Source of the DNA: Limonium bicolor
Taxonomy: Eukaryota; Streptophyta; Magnoliopsida; Caryophyllales; Plumbaginaceae
Assembly (NCBI GenBank): GCA_023374045.1
Contig: CM041776.1
Location: 123,471,733 to 123,535,732, forward strand
Length of the DNA stretch: 64,000 nt
Direction: 5' to 3'
Both the position numbers and the translations under genes were made by a program. This document shows positions 32,530-44,781 of the stretch, one piece after another. Within the stretch, counting starts at the first letter, position 1, and every line of letters starts with the position of its first letter. The notes beneath the pieces were generated by a model that was given only the letters and a program-made list of their open reading frames with translations, made no database searches and was not told the origin of the DNA.

Positions 32530-34203
32530 TGCAGAACGTGTTATCGTGAGTTGTTAGAACTGGAGTAATTAAAATAAAAGAAAAGAAATTAAAACTCAAA
32601 ATATCCGTCGGGCTGCAAACAAATCCCGGTGTTGTAGTATAGTTAAGTGTAAGCGACCGGATATCGAACCGTGGGACTTATAGTGAAATAAGTAGTACCT
32701 AAGCTGTCACTAAAGGGGGGAGTTAATTGACTTGTTTCTGAAAAGTAAATAACAGATTGAATTTAGTGAACTGAAGTTGAATTAAACGGACTCCGGGATC
32801 AGGTTAATATGATCTGATAAATTGTGCTATCTCTACCGGTTTAGTAAAATAATTTGGCAAGATTCCTATTATTATCTTAAGGTCCGATGAAAACTCATAA
32901 GAACTCGTTTACCTGAAAATGCAAGGTCCGATGAAAACTCAAGCAGAATGCGTATAAACGGCAGAGGAGTGTGAGGAATTTTATTCTTGCAACTTGTATT
33001 AACTTAAACGATGAAAATAAGTTCCTACAGTTTTACGGCTTAATTAACCTGTCTGTTCGTCACCGATCAGATTAAAAACAGATTTAGTAAGGCTTTTTAA
33101 TAAATCGATGAAATTTATTAAAAAGGGAGCGTAATAAAACTTTAATCGTAACAAACTGAATTTATTTTAACCTGTAGAAATATATATTACACAACTAACA
33201 AACCATAATTAAACCCTCGCCCGGAGCAAATCCTCCTTAGCCTGACATATTAACTGGTAATAAATCAGACAGAGGTTGGACGTAATATTAGTACGGAGGT
33301 GTGGATGGTGAATGGAGAAATGAAGAGAATGAAGAATGAAGCGTGTACGTAGGCTATTATATGTGGAATGAGTGATTTGGAGTGTTTGAGTTCTGGGGAC
33401 TGAATGATGTGTTGTGGTGTTCGGGTCAGAATTAATGGAAGAGAATGGAATGAGGTGAGCGATGGTCTGATTTTCTGGTTTTCTCCGTACGCCTGTTTAA
33501 GGTTGCAGGAGCTGGGTTTAAATAGAGGAAGGGAAGAGGCAGATCCGTAAGAATTGATTGCAGATTGATTGCTTCATTGATTGCTCATTAATTGCAGGGG
33601 ACAGAGCTGAAGACGCGTGAAGGAAATAAGGTAGGCGCCGCTCGGAGTAGATGGATATGGCAGAATGCGAAGAAGAAAACTGTTGGCGTTGTTTTTTTAG
33701 TCATGTCCGCTTTGGCGTCCGCCCATCCCCAGGCGGTTGCTTGATCTGTCTGCCTTGACGTCCGCCTGAAACCAAGCGGTTGCTTGGTCTGTCCGCCTTG
33801 ACGTCCGCCTGAAACCAAGCGGTTGCTGGTCTGTCCACCTTGACGTCCGCCTAGCCAGACGCGGACACAAGGGAGAGTCCGCCTCCCTGTCCGCCTGTCC
33901 TCACGCGGACACAAGTGTGGTCGTGACATATTTTCTTCTACGAACATATTTTCTTCTACGAATTTTGACCGGCTCTAGATTCTTCGTTTGGACTCGTTTT
34001 CTGAGCCGTTTGCGTCTATGCGTTCGTCTCTTCGTCTAATTTACTCCCAGCTTGGTTTTCCTCATGTTAACCCAATAAATTTGTGAGATAACCAATAAAA
34101 CATAACTAGAGGAAAACCTACCGAAGTGGAGAAATGAGCAAGAAAAGTGTTAATATATTATATGAAATATACCTATAAAACATGCTCATTTGGACACTTA
34201 TCA
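32530..34203 (-). repeat. Element E right LTR (5' LTR in element orientation)
   Basis: 1,674 bp, aligned to 26511-28186 throughout, with about 15-20 substitutions and a few short indels. Followed by the duplicated CATAC. Confidence 0.92.
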
Positions 34204-34208
34204 CATAC

Positions 34209-34718
34209 CCCATTCATTGAGGTGTGTAAATGAATGCAATGTTGATCAGGTTTTCTACTCAAATATCACTTGTTCTTATTCTTTTTATGTTTCATATTGG
34301 AATCCTTGAGTTTCTTTTGGTAATGAGGTGGATAAAGGCTTTGTAGAAACCAATGCATTTATGATCTAGAACATGTCCTCTCTTTGTCTGCCGATGAAAT
34401 ATAAGCGGTTTTTACTCGACAATTCTGTCCCATTAATCAGTCTTTTGAACAGTCTAATATCCTGTTTTATAACAATAATGTTTGAGATTGAAATTAAAGG
34501 ATAATCATTCTCTGATTGCTAGTTTTAGTTCTTGCTAACCTAGCATCATTGATGTTGTTTGTGTTTTATCCATTGTGATGGTCGATAAGAATGTATTCTT
34601 ATCTCTCGATCACTTTGCTAGAATTGCTTATTTTTGGTGCTTCAGAGGCACACATAGTTGAATTTTCTAACGAAGAGGTACAAAATAGCAAGGCAGTGAC
34701 CATTAAAACTGACCATTA
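34209..34718 (+). other. Older flanking DNA right of element E
   Basis: AT-rich with no supportable gene. CTTCAG|A at about 34646 starts a short open stretch (AHIVEFSNEEVQNSKAVTIK and on), which could be an exon or chance. Confidence 0.25.
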
Positions 34719-34862
34719 CATGCTTAGTTCATTGACATTAAAGCTAGTGAAATAGAATACATAATTGCCAACTAAAGGAAGCATGTGCAGCAGTTTACTC
34801 AAGCTGTATTGAGTGAAAACTGTCACAATTCAGCAGAGAAGTGCAAAAACACATACTAAATT
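34719..34862 (+). repeat. Paralogous ~140-bp block, copy 2
   Basis: Matches 9641-9783 up to ACATACTAAATT, where LTR B begins. Comparison with copy 1 fixes the LTR B insertion point to the base. Confidence 0.8.
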
Positions 34863-36919
34863 TGTAACACCCCAACTATAAACTCTACACTTAGCCAGTA
34901 AATGCAGCGGAAAATACATCATAAACACTAATCAAAAGGGGCGGTGTTACACGCCGTTAGCCACCCACGTGGCTTACAAGGCTAATACTTACATAATGTA
35001 CCGGTCTGATGGACTAGAGTACCGAGCGCTACACTTAACATTACATTACAATTCCATTTCTAAACTGAAAACAAATACATTACAATCCAACTGTACCGAG
35101 TCTATTACATTCCATTTCTGATAACAAGTTCGGTCTCACTTTACTAACAAATATGCCTAACACAACATACACTACCCATGCTCTGCCATTCCCGTCCTAC
35201 TCTTGAACGAAGGACGACTTCTTTGTACCTGAAAAGTAATGGGTGGCTCCAAAGGGGCTCAGCACCTTTGCTGGTATGATAATCGTGCAACCCGCATACT
35301 ACCGGACCACGCACACCTAATTGTTGTGTGAGCATGCGGTTGATTATATTTAAATCATGCATGAAAAGCTATAAACACACATTACAAACAACAGGTAATC
35401 AACACAGAAACACGGTTATCAAGTATAACACATTGACGTTCACTAAATCACTTTACTTGGTCTTTAGACCATGAGGGGTTTTACTTCAAGGGCTCCATTC
35501 TTATTGGTTGACACTTACCCGTCTATTCGGGTTACACATATTTACATCTTATATTAATATGGGGTTGATTTCGGTGATCAACATACACAACATAGCAACA
35601 CACATCACGTAATAACATATACACTACATAATACCGTTCTTCTTAGAGAACGTACACTTTACTGAAGATGTGTCAGATAAAATATAGGTCCAAACACGCC
35701 GTACATATTTACTTTACTTAGATGTGTCGGCCATAATATAGGCCCGATTACACCATACACAATAATTTTACTTTGATGTGTCAGTCTTAATATAAACCCG
35801 ATCACACCATACACAAATCCCCTAGCCCCGAATAATAATCAAGGTAGAAAAGCCTCTTATTAGGCTTGTGGGTGATTGTAATCCAAGAAGGAAAGACAAC
35901 CAAACAGAGAGGAAATTAAATCAATTATAGATATCAACTCCCAAACACACGTGCACGACCGGGACGCCCCAGATTCTCACCCCCATAATATATTTTAGTT
36001 AGAAGTTCCCTTATGGAACTTATCACATCATGACACCATATGGTGTTACAAACTTAGTCAAACAACAAGGGAGTTAACATACCATTCGACATACATGAAT
36101 AACAACAATCGTTAAATAACGACATACTAAAGGAACAACACCCATCGCACACAACCACATTACACAATTAACGCACAGAACGCCGTAGTTAGAACGTTCC
36201 CGTAGGTTGGGACGTTTAAATCCGAATACCGATCTCTTATGTGATCCTAAGGTTGGTTAACTACAGTTTAACATATATTCGAGGTTAAACGGTATCGGAA
36301 CAAAGTACGCCACATAATTGAATTACTGTAAACTCATTACATGCGTTATCTTGTAAGGTGGAAAACATTCAGAAAATCAAGCTGGCATACAAGCCGGTGT
36401 AACCCGGTAGGACACAGGTTGCAAGAAAACCATACCTTACACCATGAGTTACTCTACCGTGTCCCCGAGGATTCACTCCAACATCGTCTCACGCTCCCCG
36501 GGTAGTTTTCGAACAACTGGTAGTATTTCAAATGTTTTTATTAACATCATGACATACGGTATGTAAGCTAATATTACTCCCGTACTTACCCCGTTGTCCC
36601 GTTATCTTTAACTTACTTATGTGATCTAAAGTTCACAACTTACACATTCACTCTCAAACTTGTTTATACTTCCAATGGCCTTTAAAAGTCACCAAACAAG
36701 GCCTAATCATCATTTAAAACCATCCCCAATCAATTCCCTATCATAACAACACTTAAAAACACTTTCTGGACAATTTTTAGACTGGTCAGGGTTTTGTGTA
36801 TGGGGTTACAAACCCGGACCAATCCCGGAAAAACCATTCTGCCTTGTTTTTGCATTAGTCCGGGTTTATGTACTTGTTTACAAACCCGGACCACATGCTA
36901 AAATGGGTTTCTGGGACAT
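34863..36919 (-). repeat. LTR B: chromovirus-type long LTR, interrupted by F
   Basis: Plus-strand start TGTAACACCCCAACTATAA after probable target AAATT. It is collinear with the left half of the A LTR: CAG|GTA box near 35229 (minus), the CAGC-loop-GCTG hairpin at about 35260, a CACAC-GTGTG hairpin (35312-35330), a GCAAGAAAACCATACC block near 36420, and a short palindromic CCGGGTTT/AAACCCGG array (36830-36895). It ends abruptly at 36919, where LTR F starts in the opposite orientation; the rest must be beyond the window. Confidence 0.8.
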
Positions 36920-38692
36920 TGAAATACCCCGTAATTAAAAATAGTGATTAATTAGGCTAATAAATATTTTAGAAGCTTAATTATGCATAAATAATCATGA
37001 AGGAACAAATCCCGAAGAAAACGGATCCATAAAATGGATTAAAAACACTAACAAACCTTAAAGCGCGTTTTTCAAGGAAACCGGGAAAACGTGACTTTAA
37101 GCGAGTCAAATAGACTCGTAACAATTTTGGTCAAATAAATAGTCATTAATAAATATTAGTGAAGCTTTAGAACCAGTAAAATCAATAAAACGAGAAATTA
37201 GTAAAAACTGTCAAAAACGGGAAGTTGTGGGGTAGAAACATAAATAACCCAAACTTATGTGTCCACTTTTAAAATAAAAATGTAAACTCTGTGTGTGTGT
37301 GCTTTGTGGGCCGGTTCCATGCCCCCCTCACACTCCCTCACACTCTCTTCTTATTTGCAAAAGACAAAAACAATTAAAAAGCAAAAAGGGTACTACGTTA
37401 CTACTCTACCTCACACTCTCTCTCTCTCCTATCCTCACATTCTCTTCACTCACGTACACAGCCACCTTCATCCTCTCTATTCCCTTCCTTCTCCAACCAG
37501 TGGCCATGGAGGTTTGAAGCAACTCACAAAAACTCCATCTTCTCTCCTCTTGTTACCCCCTTGAATCTCCTCCAAAAATTATAAAAATTACACCATTGTC
37601 TTCCTCTTATCAAGGAGAGTATTTCCTTCATTTCAAAATTCGAAAACAACAACTTTCATCTCCATGGGTATGTAGCATTTGGAGCTTCAAGACCACCATT
37701 ACAACCACCTTCATCTCCTTGTTCATTTGAGGTAAAGATATTCTTGAAACCTCACTGTTTTTCTAGCCTTAAGGGCAAAACGAAATTTGAAGCTAAACTC
37801 TTGTTTGCTCCTTTGTACTCTAGCTGATTTTGGCACCCTTGGAGGGTGAGAAATATTGTTCTTGAGCTGTTCCAAGCATTACCTACACCCTTGCAAGGTA
37901 ATGAAATTTCTAAACCCTAAAATATACATTAAAGCTTTAAAGGAAAATTAAGGGTTAGTTAGTGTATTAAAATGGTGTGTATATATGAATGGGTTGTAGC
38001 GTTAGAGAATTTGGGTTACTACAACCGGTGGAAAGAGAGAGAAGAAAGAAGGAAGAAGCAAGAAGGAGTAAAGGAAAAGCTAGAAGAGAGACAAGGTAAA
38101 TTATGCTCACCTTTGAGTAGTCTTGTATATATGTATGTAACAGATTTTAGTAACTTATTAAATGTGTATTGAATCTAGTAATGAGTAGTGGTGTAATGTG
38201 TAAGAGAATACAAGTGTTTTAAACCTTTGAAAGATATGTAAAACTAGTGGAAACATAGTTGGGAATGGGATGTTGAGTGCAGGAATTTTTGGAGTGTTTT
38301 AGTGATTGGTATTTGTGTATGGGAGCCTTGTATATTGGTAATTGATGAAAACAGGTGAGATGGTTAGCAATGTGTGAGTAAATGATGTGGTGAGAGTATA
38401 AAAATATAGGGGAGACTATGGCAAAATTTACTTAGAAACTAGTGAACTTATGAACTAGAAATTAGGTGAAAAACATGTGTTTGTAACAGATTTTGTTTGA
38501 GATAGTTAGAGGGTAGATTGAGAGAATTAACTAATGTATTGTAATACATTAGAGGCTTTAGAAATGACATTAGAAGAGGAAGCTATGGATGGAGAGAGCT
38601 AGAGTAGAAATCTGTAGCAAAATGCAACTAGAGAAGAAACTATGTGAGTGTTGAAATGGAATTTGGGAAGAACAAGAGTGTAAGCTAGTAGG
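36920..38692 (+). repeat. LTR F: D-family long LTR in plus orientation, interrupted by C
   Basis: Begins TGAAATACCCCGTAATTA, the element-orientation start of the D family. About 85 percent similar by eye over the first several hundred bases to the reverse complement of 48874 downward, including AAAACGTGACTTTAAGCG. It is cut at 38692 by element C. Small open frames inside it (for example near 37972) are not supported as genes. Confidence 0.8.
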
Positions 38693-41600
38693 TGTAACAC
38701 CCCGTCCAAGCCAATCGTAGTTATCGCAAACTTACCACTTAATCAAAAGAAAAACGACGCAGCGGAAATAACAAACACCGGGACCTTGCCACGGTCTGAT
38801 CATTAGAATATACCGAACCTTAAACCGATTTACAACACTTATCCAAAATACACAACCCACCAAAATACCACCAACCAACCGAGTTTAAGTATCTAAGCAT
38901 AGTCACAAACTTACATCAGTTAATATAAACAGACGGGCGCACAGGCGCGACCCGTGCTCAAAATGAATAGACCCATCCTAAGTCTAACCACCCCCACTCT
39001 CAGGGTGACTCCTCATCGGACGCTTACCTGCAAGATAAAAACAGCCCCCAAAGGGGGTCAGCACGAATGCTGGTACGACCCTCTCGTGGCCCCCAAGCTA
39101 ACGGGGCTACGACGACTAATTGTCGATAGCATGGAGATTGATTAGACACACAAACTAACATGAAGTGCAATAAATCAACCGATCACCAATGAACATACAT
39201 AGTTCACACAAATGAACGACTCAAGCGTTCCCTTAACAGGTGGGTTAGTAATAACCTCCTCCAGATCTGATTCCTCTTATCCTCAGTCCTCCTTAACTTA
39301 CCTCAGTCTTAACCTTACATTAACCTCAGTGTACAAACCGTTCCTAGAATGGAAATGGTTGTAGCTTAACTTAAACTTAGGATTTAGGTGATCCTACCGC
39401 ACCATATTAATGCCACCTACTTTGGACGGGAGTCCAATGTAGCTGAGCCGGCAACCGACCCAAGGCAACAAGTCCGAAGACAAGTCCTTAAGCGGAGGGC
39501 GGATCTGATTCAGATACCGACCCCCTTTCCTTAGCATGCATGAACGGAGTCAGTTCCGGGTTCCTCACTCCCCCCTTAAGTTCCAGTTAGTGAAAATCTT
39601 ACAAACCATGTGTTAGTTAAACCTTAACGGGTATTAACCAACAAATACCAATACTTAACTCCTTTTCTTAACTCAATAAGTACTACACTTAGTTAGTAAC
39701 AACCTCAAGTCTCATGGGTTAGTATAAAGAAAACACATTCACAACGAGAATAAGTATAACCGGTTGAATGCTTTATCTTGTCTTAGTCATTGCAAATAAA
39801 CAGATAGCACACAAGCCGAGGGACACCTCGTTAGCAAGCAGGTCACAAGAAAGACTGTACCGTTCACCGTCGCCTGTCGTTTGTTTAACCTTCTCCGGGG
39901 TCCCAATTCACAAACCTAAAACATTCATTCATCTTTAGGCCATTAGTTATTTGCACCTTACTTAACTCGCTTAGTCCCTAAAGATTCCCATTCGATACCC
40001 TCTTAAGTCTTTACCACTTAACCTTATAAACTTAACTTTAAACATTAAGGTTTATACTTAACTTAACTTGATTCCTTAGGTTCTTAGGTTTAATTGTTGT
40101 TACCCTACCAATGGCATACCCTAATACCAGTAAACATCTTTAGAATTTAAAATTTCTCTTTTTTTTGTTTTTGGCTCTACCGACCTTACCGACCGACCTT
40201 ACCCAAGGTCGGTCCATTCCAGGACATATTACCGTTTGAAAGTTTTACCCCGACCGACCTTGCCAAGGTCGGTCCCAAGTTCGGTCGATTCCAGAGACCA
40301 ATTCCCGTGCAAAATTCTAGGCATGACTGACCTTGTAAGTCCGGTCCCAAGGTCGGTCCATTCCAGAGACTCAATCCGTACTCAAAACACAAGCCCGACC
40401 GACCTTGTAAGTCTGGTCCCCAAGGTCGGTCCATTCCAGAAACTCTTTCCGGTAGTGTAAACTGAGCTCGACCGACCTTGCAGGTCCGGTCCCTAAGGTC
40501 GGTCGGCTCCAGAACTTTGCTTCTAAATTCCCATTTGACTCCAAACTTCACCTCATATATCCTAGTATGTTCTATCCTCATTTGGGCACTTCAAATACAC
40601 CTTAAGATATCCACTAAATTCATTAAATCACTCACCAATATCCACCTTAGTCATTATGCATTTTCCTTATAATCATGCCAACACTTGTAATGTTTTTCAC
40701 TAGGTTTCTAAGTGGTGGTTCATACCTAATATAACCACTATGCCAAATGCTTCCTCACCACTATAACATCATCTCCCAAGCATCTTTCACCATCTAAAAT
40801 TCCTTTATGCAACTACTTAAGTTCCTACACAAGTTTATGCCTCCTTCTTCCAACACATTATTTCCTTTCTACTAGTTTACCAATATTTGCCTTAGTCCTA
40901 AATCACAAGTATATCCCAAGACATTCATTTGATTCCTAAATCCTCCATGATGATGCCTAAGTCATTCTAACTCATTAAAACACCTTAAACTCACCCTTTT
41001 TCATCAAAATGACTCCTAAAGTTTCTTAGTACTTCATTAGTCATAAATCTCCTTACACATCTTAAACACTTAGGTTCTTCACTAAATTTTTCCATGGGTT
41101 CTCTAGTATATTGTTACACCTAAACCTTGGTTTTTCACCATCAAACAACCAAGATCACTCAAGTTCTCATTACATCATCTTAACACACAATTTACACCAA
41201 AAACTACACCACATCATCATATAGTGTATAAGCTTAAAATGCTTGGCTCTTAGGCCCTTAAATGACAATAATCTTAACCACTGAATTTCCACATATATTT
41301 GCCTTTGACCTGCGAATACACACAACAAGGCTCCCATTGAAATAAAATGCTTCTTGTAATTCACCTCAACATTGTTTAACTATCTCTTTTCTCATTGGCT
41401 CCTTAGTCACAAGTTCTCAACATAGTCATTGTTTCTCCTAGGTTGCATATAGCCCTTTTCTAATGTAAACCCTAAGCTACACTCATCATATACCTAAATC
41501 CCATCCCTTAATGCATTAAACACCTTAAGGTAAGACATTTACCTTGTTCTTTTTCAAGCTTCACAAACTTTCTTCCTTAGGTTTTTCCTTGCTTAATCTC

Positions 41601-42837
41601 GGTCACAAAATCAAGTTCTCCTTGCCAATGTTCTAACCAATATTCAATGACTCCAATGAGTACTAAACAACACACTAACCTTAAGGAATAAAACCTAGGT
41701 TAAAAATGTGTTTTAAGGTATTAAATTGATTGTTTTACCTTGGTTTCTCAAGACAAAGCTTGGATATGAGTAAAAAAGGACCTCCTTTATCCTTTGGAGA
41801 GTAGAAACAAGCTAGAAAAAAGCATAAACATGAAGCCCCATGAGTGATAATTTTCGGACATGTGAAGAAATGGTGGGAACTTCATTTCTCTTACATATTC
41901 TTTACCTTAAGAGAATGGAGAAGCTAATGGAGTCTCCAAGCTTGAGTTTCCTCCTCTAATGGCGGTTTGCCTTGGCTCCAAAATGAGGCTCTTGAAGTTT
42001 TGAAAAGATAGAAAGGAAGAGCTTGAGCTAACTAAGAGATATATGTGCTTGGTTTTGATTTTGGAGCCTAAATGAGCAGATGTGGGCAAAAGAAGATGGA
42101 GCTAGCATGGAGGTTGCTTCTTACGTGAAAGAGAAAAAGAGAGCAAGAGAAATCGATGGAGAAGATGAAGAATGAAGAAAGGAGGAGAGAGGTAAGCTAA
42201 AGTAAGATTTTATTTAAAAGGTAAATATACTATTTGCCTTATCTCTTCTCTTTTTTCTTTATTTGATGAGTCAAGTGTGACTCCCACATCAAAACCGGCC
42301 ACCCCCTTAATAAACAAGATATTTATGGTCTTGATTGACCAATTAATTAGCTTATATTGACTTAATGCTAAACTAGTCCAATTTGAGCACTATTCACAAA
42401 TTAGTGCACATATTTGTGAAATTTTTGATTTCCCATTGATTTAGACTTCCTAATGTGATACTAATTAGTACACAAGTTAATTAAGGAGTAATCATGGGCA
42501 TTTAGCCACTTAAAACCCCTTTCCAAGACATATTTTCAAAAATGTGCTTTAAGAGTCCTTAAAGCATAATTTGTGTTTTAACTTGTTTTTTGAGCTTGGT
42601 TTTCTTTGGTAATTGGTTTAAAATGACCATTAGGATATTACTAAGGTCTTAGAATGATATTTGGGTGTTCCCCAGTCTCTCCAAGCATAGAGCACGTTTT
42701 TGCTTAAACTGCTCTTTTGGTGTTTCCTTATGTTTTCTTTGATTAAAATAGTTTCTTTAATGTTTCTAAGGAATTATTTAGCCTTCTTATACCTTAGTTT
42801 ATCATTTAAATACCATATCTAGGTTTGGGGTATTTCA
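38693..42837 (-). repeat. Element C left LTR (3' LTR in element orientation)
   Basis: 4,145 bp, plus-strand start TGTAACACCCCGTCCAAG and end GGTTTGGGGTATTTCA. It has the shared module of CAG|GTAAG on minus (39024-39031), a CCCCC-AAA-GGGGG hairpin (39045-39057) and CGAC-TAATT-GTCG (39113-39125). A palindromic GACCGACCTT/AAGGTCGGTC array lies at 40171-40515. Confidence 0.88.
40171..40515. repeat. Palindromic AAGGTCGGTC array in element C LTR
   Basis: Five units of about 65-70 bp, each with a GACCGACCTT arm, a GTCCGGTCCC-type centre and an AAGGTCGGTC arm, followed by CATTCCAGA or a variant. Same relative LTR position as the arrays in A and D, but a different core sequence. Confidence 0.85.
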
Positions 42838-43146
42838 ATCTACCCCCTTAAAAGAACTTTGTCCCCAAAGTTCACACGTGTACTAAATCATTCACGGTAC
42901 TCAATTTCTTAATCTTAATACCACATCTTATATTCTCATTCACACATCTCAAGCTCAATGGTCAATCACAAATACAATACATAAGTATTATACATATCTC
43001 AAACTTATCACCAAAGTGTAGCAACTTACACAAAATCACATCTTACACAACCAATCAAATGACAAACATGTTCGTTTCCTAACTCAAAAGCGAGGAAGCT
43101 CTACCCCCCTTAAAAAGGGGTACAGCCCGTACCCTATACAGACGAT
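42838..43146 (-). other. Element C pol 3' untranslated region with hairpins
   Basis: Contains the purine tract next to the LTR (complement of ACCCCCTTAAAAG), and next to the pol stop a second purine-tract-like palindrome followed by a perfect 6-bp hairpin GGGTAC-AGCCC-GTACCC (43118-43134). Confidence 0.7.
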
Positions 43147-44781
43147 CTAGTCAGTAAACAAAGAAGGGTACTTCGCCCTCATCTTATCCTCTAATTCCCA
43201 CGTGGCCTCTTCGACATCCTGGTTAGACCAGAACCTTCACCAGTCGCACTGACTTATGGCGAGTGTCCCTAGTCTTACTATCCAAGATTCTCTGAGGAAT
43301 CTCCATTGATCTCATATTCGGTTCTAATGTCAACCTCTCAGGTTCTAAACATGGGAGGGGTGGTGCATGTATTTCTTTAGCTGTGAAACGTGAAAAACAT
43401 CATGCACTTTACCCAGTTCAGCAGGTAAATTCAACCTGTAAGCAACCGGGCCCCCCGCTCCGTAATCTCATAAGGACCACAAATTTGGGGCTCAGCTTGC
43501 CTTTCTGCCCGAATCTAACACACCCTTCATCGGTGATACCCGCAGAAATACCCGGTCGCCCACTGCGAACTTCAGGTCTCGTTGTCGAACATCAGCATAC
43601 GACTTCTGCCTATCTTGAGCAGCTTTCATATTCTCCCTGATTTGCTGAAACTTCCCCTTAACTTGATCTAGATTTCTGGTCCTATAATGACCGTCTCACT
43701 CGACTCATCCCAGCAGAGCGGTGTATGACATGGTCTACCGTACAACGCTTGAAAAGGTGCCATCTTGATCGAAGCGTGATAGCTGTTTTGTATGAAAACT
43801 CGATCAGATTAATTTGTCAATCCAACTTCCCTGGAAGTCTAAGGCACATGCCCTCAGAATGTCCTCGAGTGTCTGAATCGTACGCTCAGTCTGACCATCT
43901 GTCTGAGGATGGAACGCGTACTCAGCTTCAGTTCTGTACCCAACGCTTCTCTAGTGGCTCTCTAGTACCTCGAAAGGAATCTGGTATCTCTATCTGACAC
44001 TATGGTCTTCGGTATCCCGTGATGCCTCATAATTTCCTTCTCAAACAACTCAGCTAATTTGGTCACCTTCCAAGTATCCTTCATCGGTATGAATCGGGCT
44101 ACTTGGTAAGGCGATCCACCACCACCCATATCATGTTGAGACCCCCCTAGTAGGTGGGAGTCCAACTACAAAGTCCATGGAGATATCATGGAACTTCCAC
44201 TCCGGAACTGGCATGGACTGTACCATTCCGCCCGGTCGTCGGTGCTCGAATTTCACCTTCTGGCAAGTGAGACACCTCAAGACGAACTCGGTAACATCTG
44301 TCTTCATCCCCGACCACCAGAAGTATCTCTTCATGTCTTTATACATCTTAGAGGCTCCCGGATGGATGGAAACTGAAGAACAGTGTGATTCTATAAGTAT
44401 ACGGTCTTTCAGATCCGTGTTGCCCCGTGGTATGCATAACCGGCCCTTAAGTCTGATCAATCATCGTCGTGTAGTCTGAAGTCATATTTCTGACTCTCAA
44501 AGGTACCATATGTCAGCTTCTGTCTGACTCTCTCATATAGTCATCTGTCCTCTAAGCCTCTCGCACCTCATCAACCTGGAGAAAGAGACTAGCGAATGGA
44601 GTGAGTGTGCTCGACGGCTCAAGGCGTCTGCTACAACATTGGCCTTCCCTTCTTTGTATTGGAGGTCAATGTCATAGTCTTTCAGAAACTCTAACCATCT
44701 CCTTTGTTTGAGATTCAACTCCTTCTGAGTGAATATATATTTCAAGCTCTTGTGATCGGTATAGATCGTCACATTAACCCG
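43147..44781 (-). pseudogene. pol: Chromovirus pol fragment: RNase H, integrase, chromodomain
   Basis: Read on minus from 44781: RNase H end ([24 protein letters not shown]); integrase zinc finger (YFWWSGMKTDVTEFVLRCLTC); integrase core (MDFVVGLPP, GIPKTIVSDRDTRF, FHPQTDGQTERTIQTLE); and a C-terminal chromodomain-like end (NQDVEEATWELEDKMRAKYP) stopping at TAG 43147-43149. Motifs fit the Tekay/Del chromovirus lineage, whose chromodomain guides insertion to heterochromatin. Several frame changes break it (for example near 44150, between 44450 and 44530, and around 43900), and D removed its 5' side. It is not translatable as is. Confidence 0.88.

Larger units (their letters stand above)
26511..34203 (-). 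mobile_element. Element E: Athila/Tat-like gag-only LTR retrotransposon
   Basis: 7,693 bp with LTRs of 1,676 and 1,674 bp, 5-bp TSD, a tRNA-Asp-type primer site beside the right LTR and a TGTGGGGG purine tract beside the left one, so it reads on minus. The 4,343-bp internal region holds only a gag gene (about 32112-29288). Protease, RT, RNase H and integrase are absent. This is the layout of non-autonomous TR-GAG elements. LTRs differ by roughly one percent, with several C/T changes at CG or CHG sites, as expected of methylated repeats. Confidence 0.9.
38693..44781 (-). mobile_element. Element C: Tekay-like chromovirus, left part, interrupted by D
   Basis: Left LTR 38693-42837, then 1,944 bp of internal sequence holding the 3' part of pol on minus. 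Inserted in LTR F, probable target GTAGG (38688-38692). At 44782 element D has inserted into the RNase H region of pol; the rest of C should resume beyond the D array outside this window. Among these relatives this is the one with recognisable pol, and so the best guide to the coding parent of A and D. Confidence 0.85.

Noticed and set aside
37972..38172. Charged 66-residue frame in LTR F
   Set aside because: GA-rich low-complexity sequence in an LTR, not shared as a frame with the related D LTR.
40171..40515. Regular repeat units with spacers resembling a CRISPR array
   Set aside because: Units are irregular, internally palindromic and present in each LTR copy; the context is a plant retrotransposon with no cas genes.
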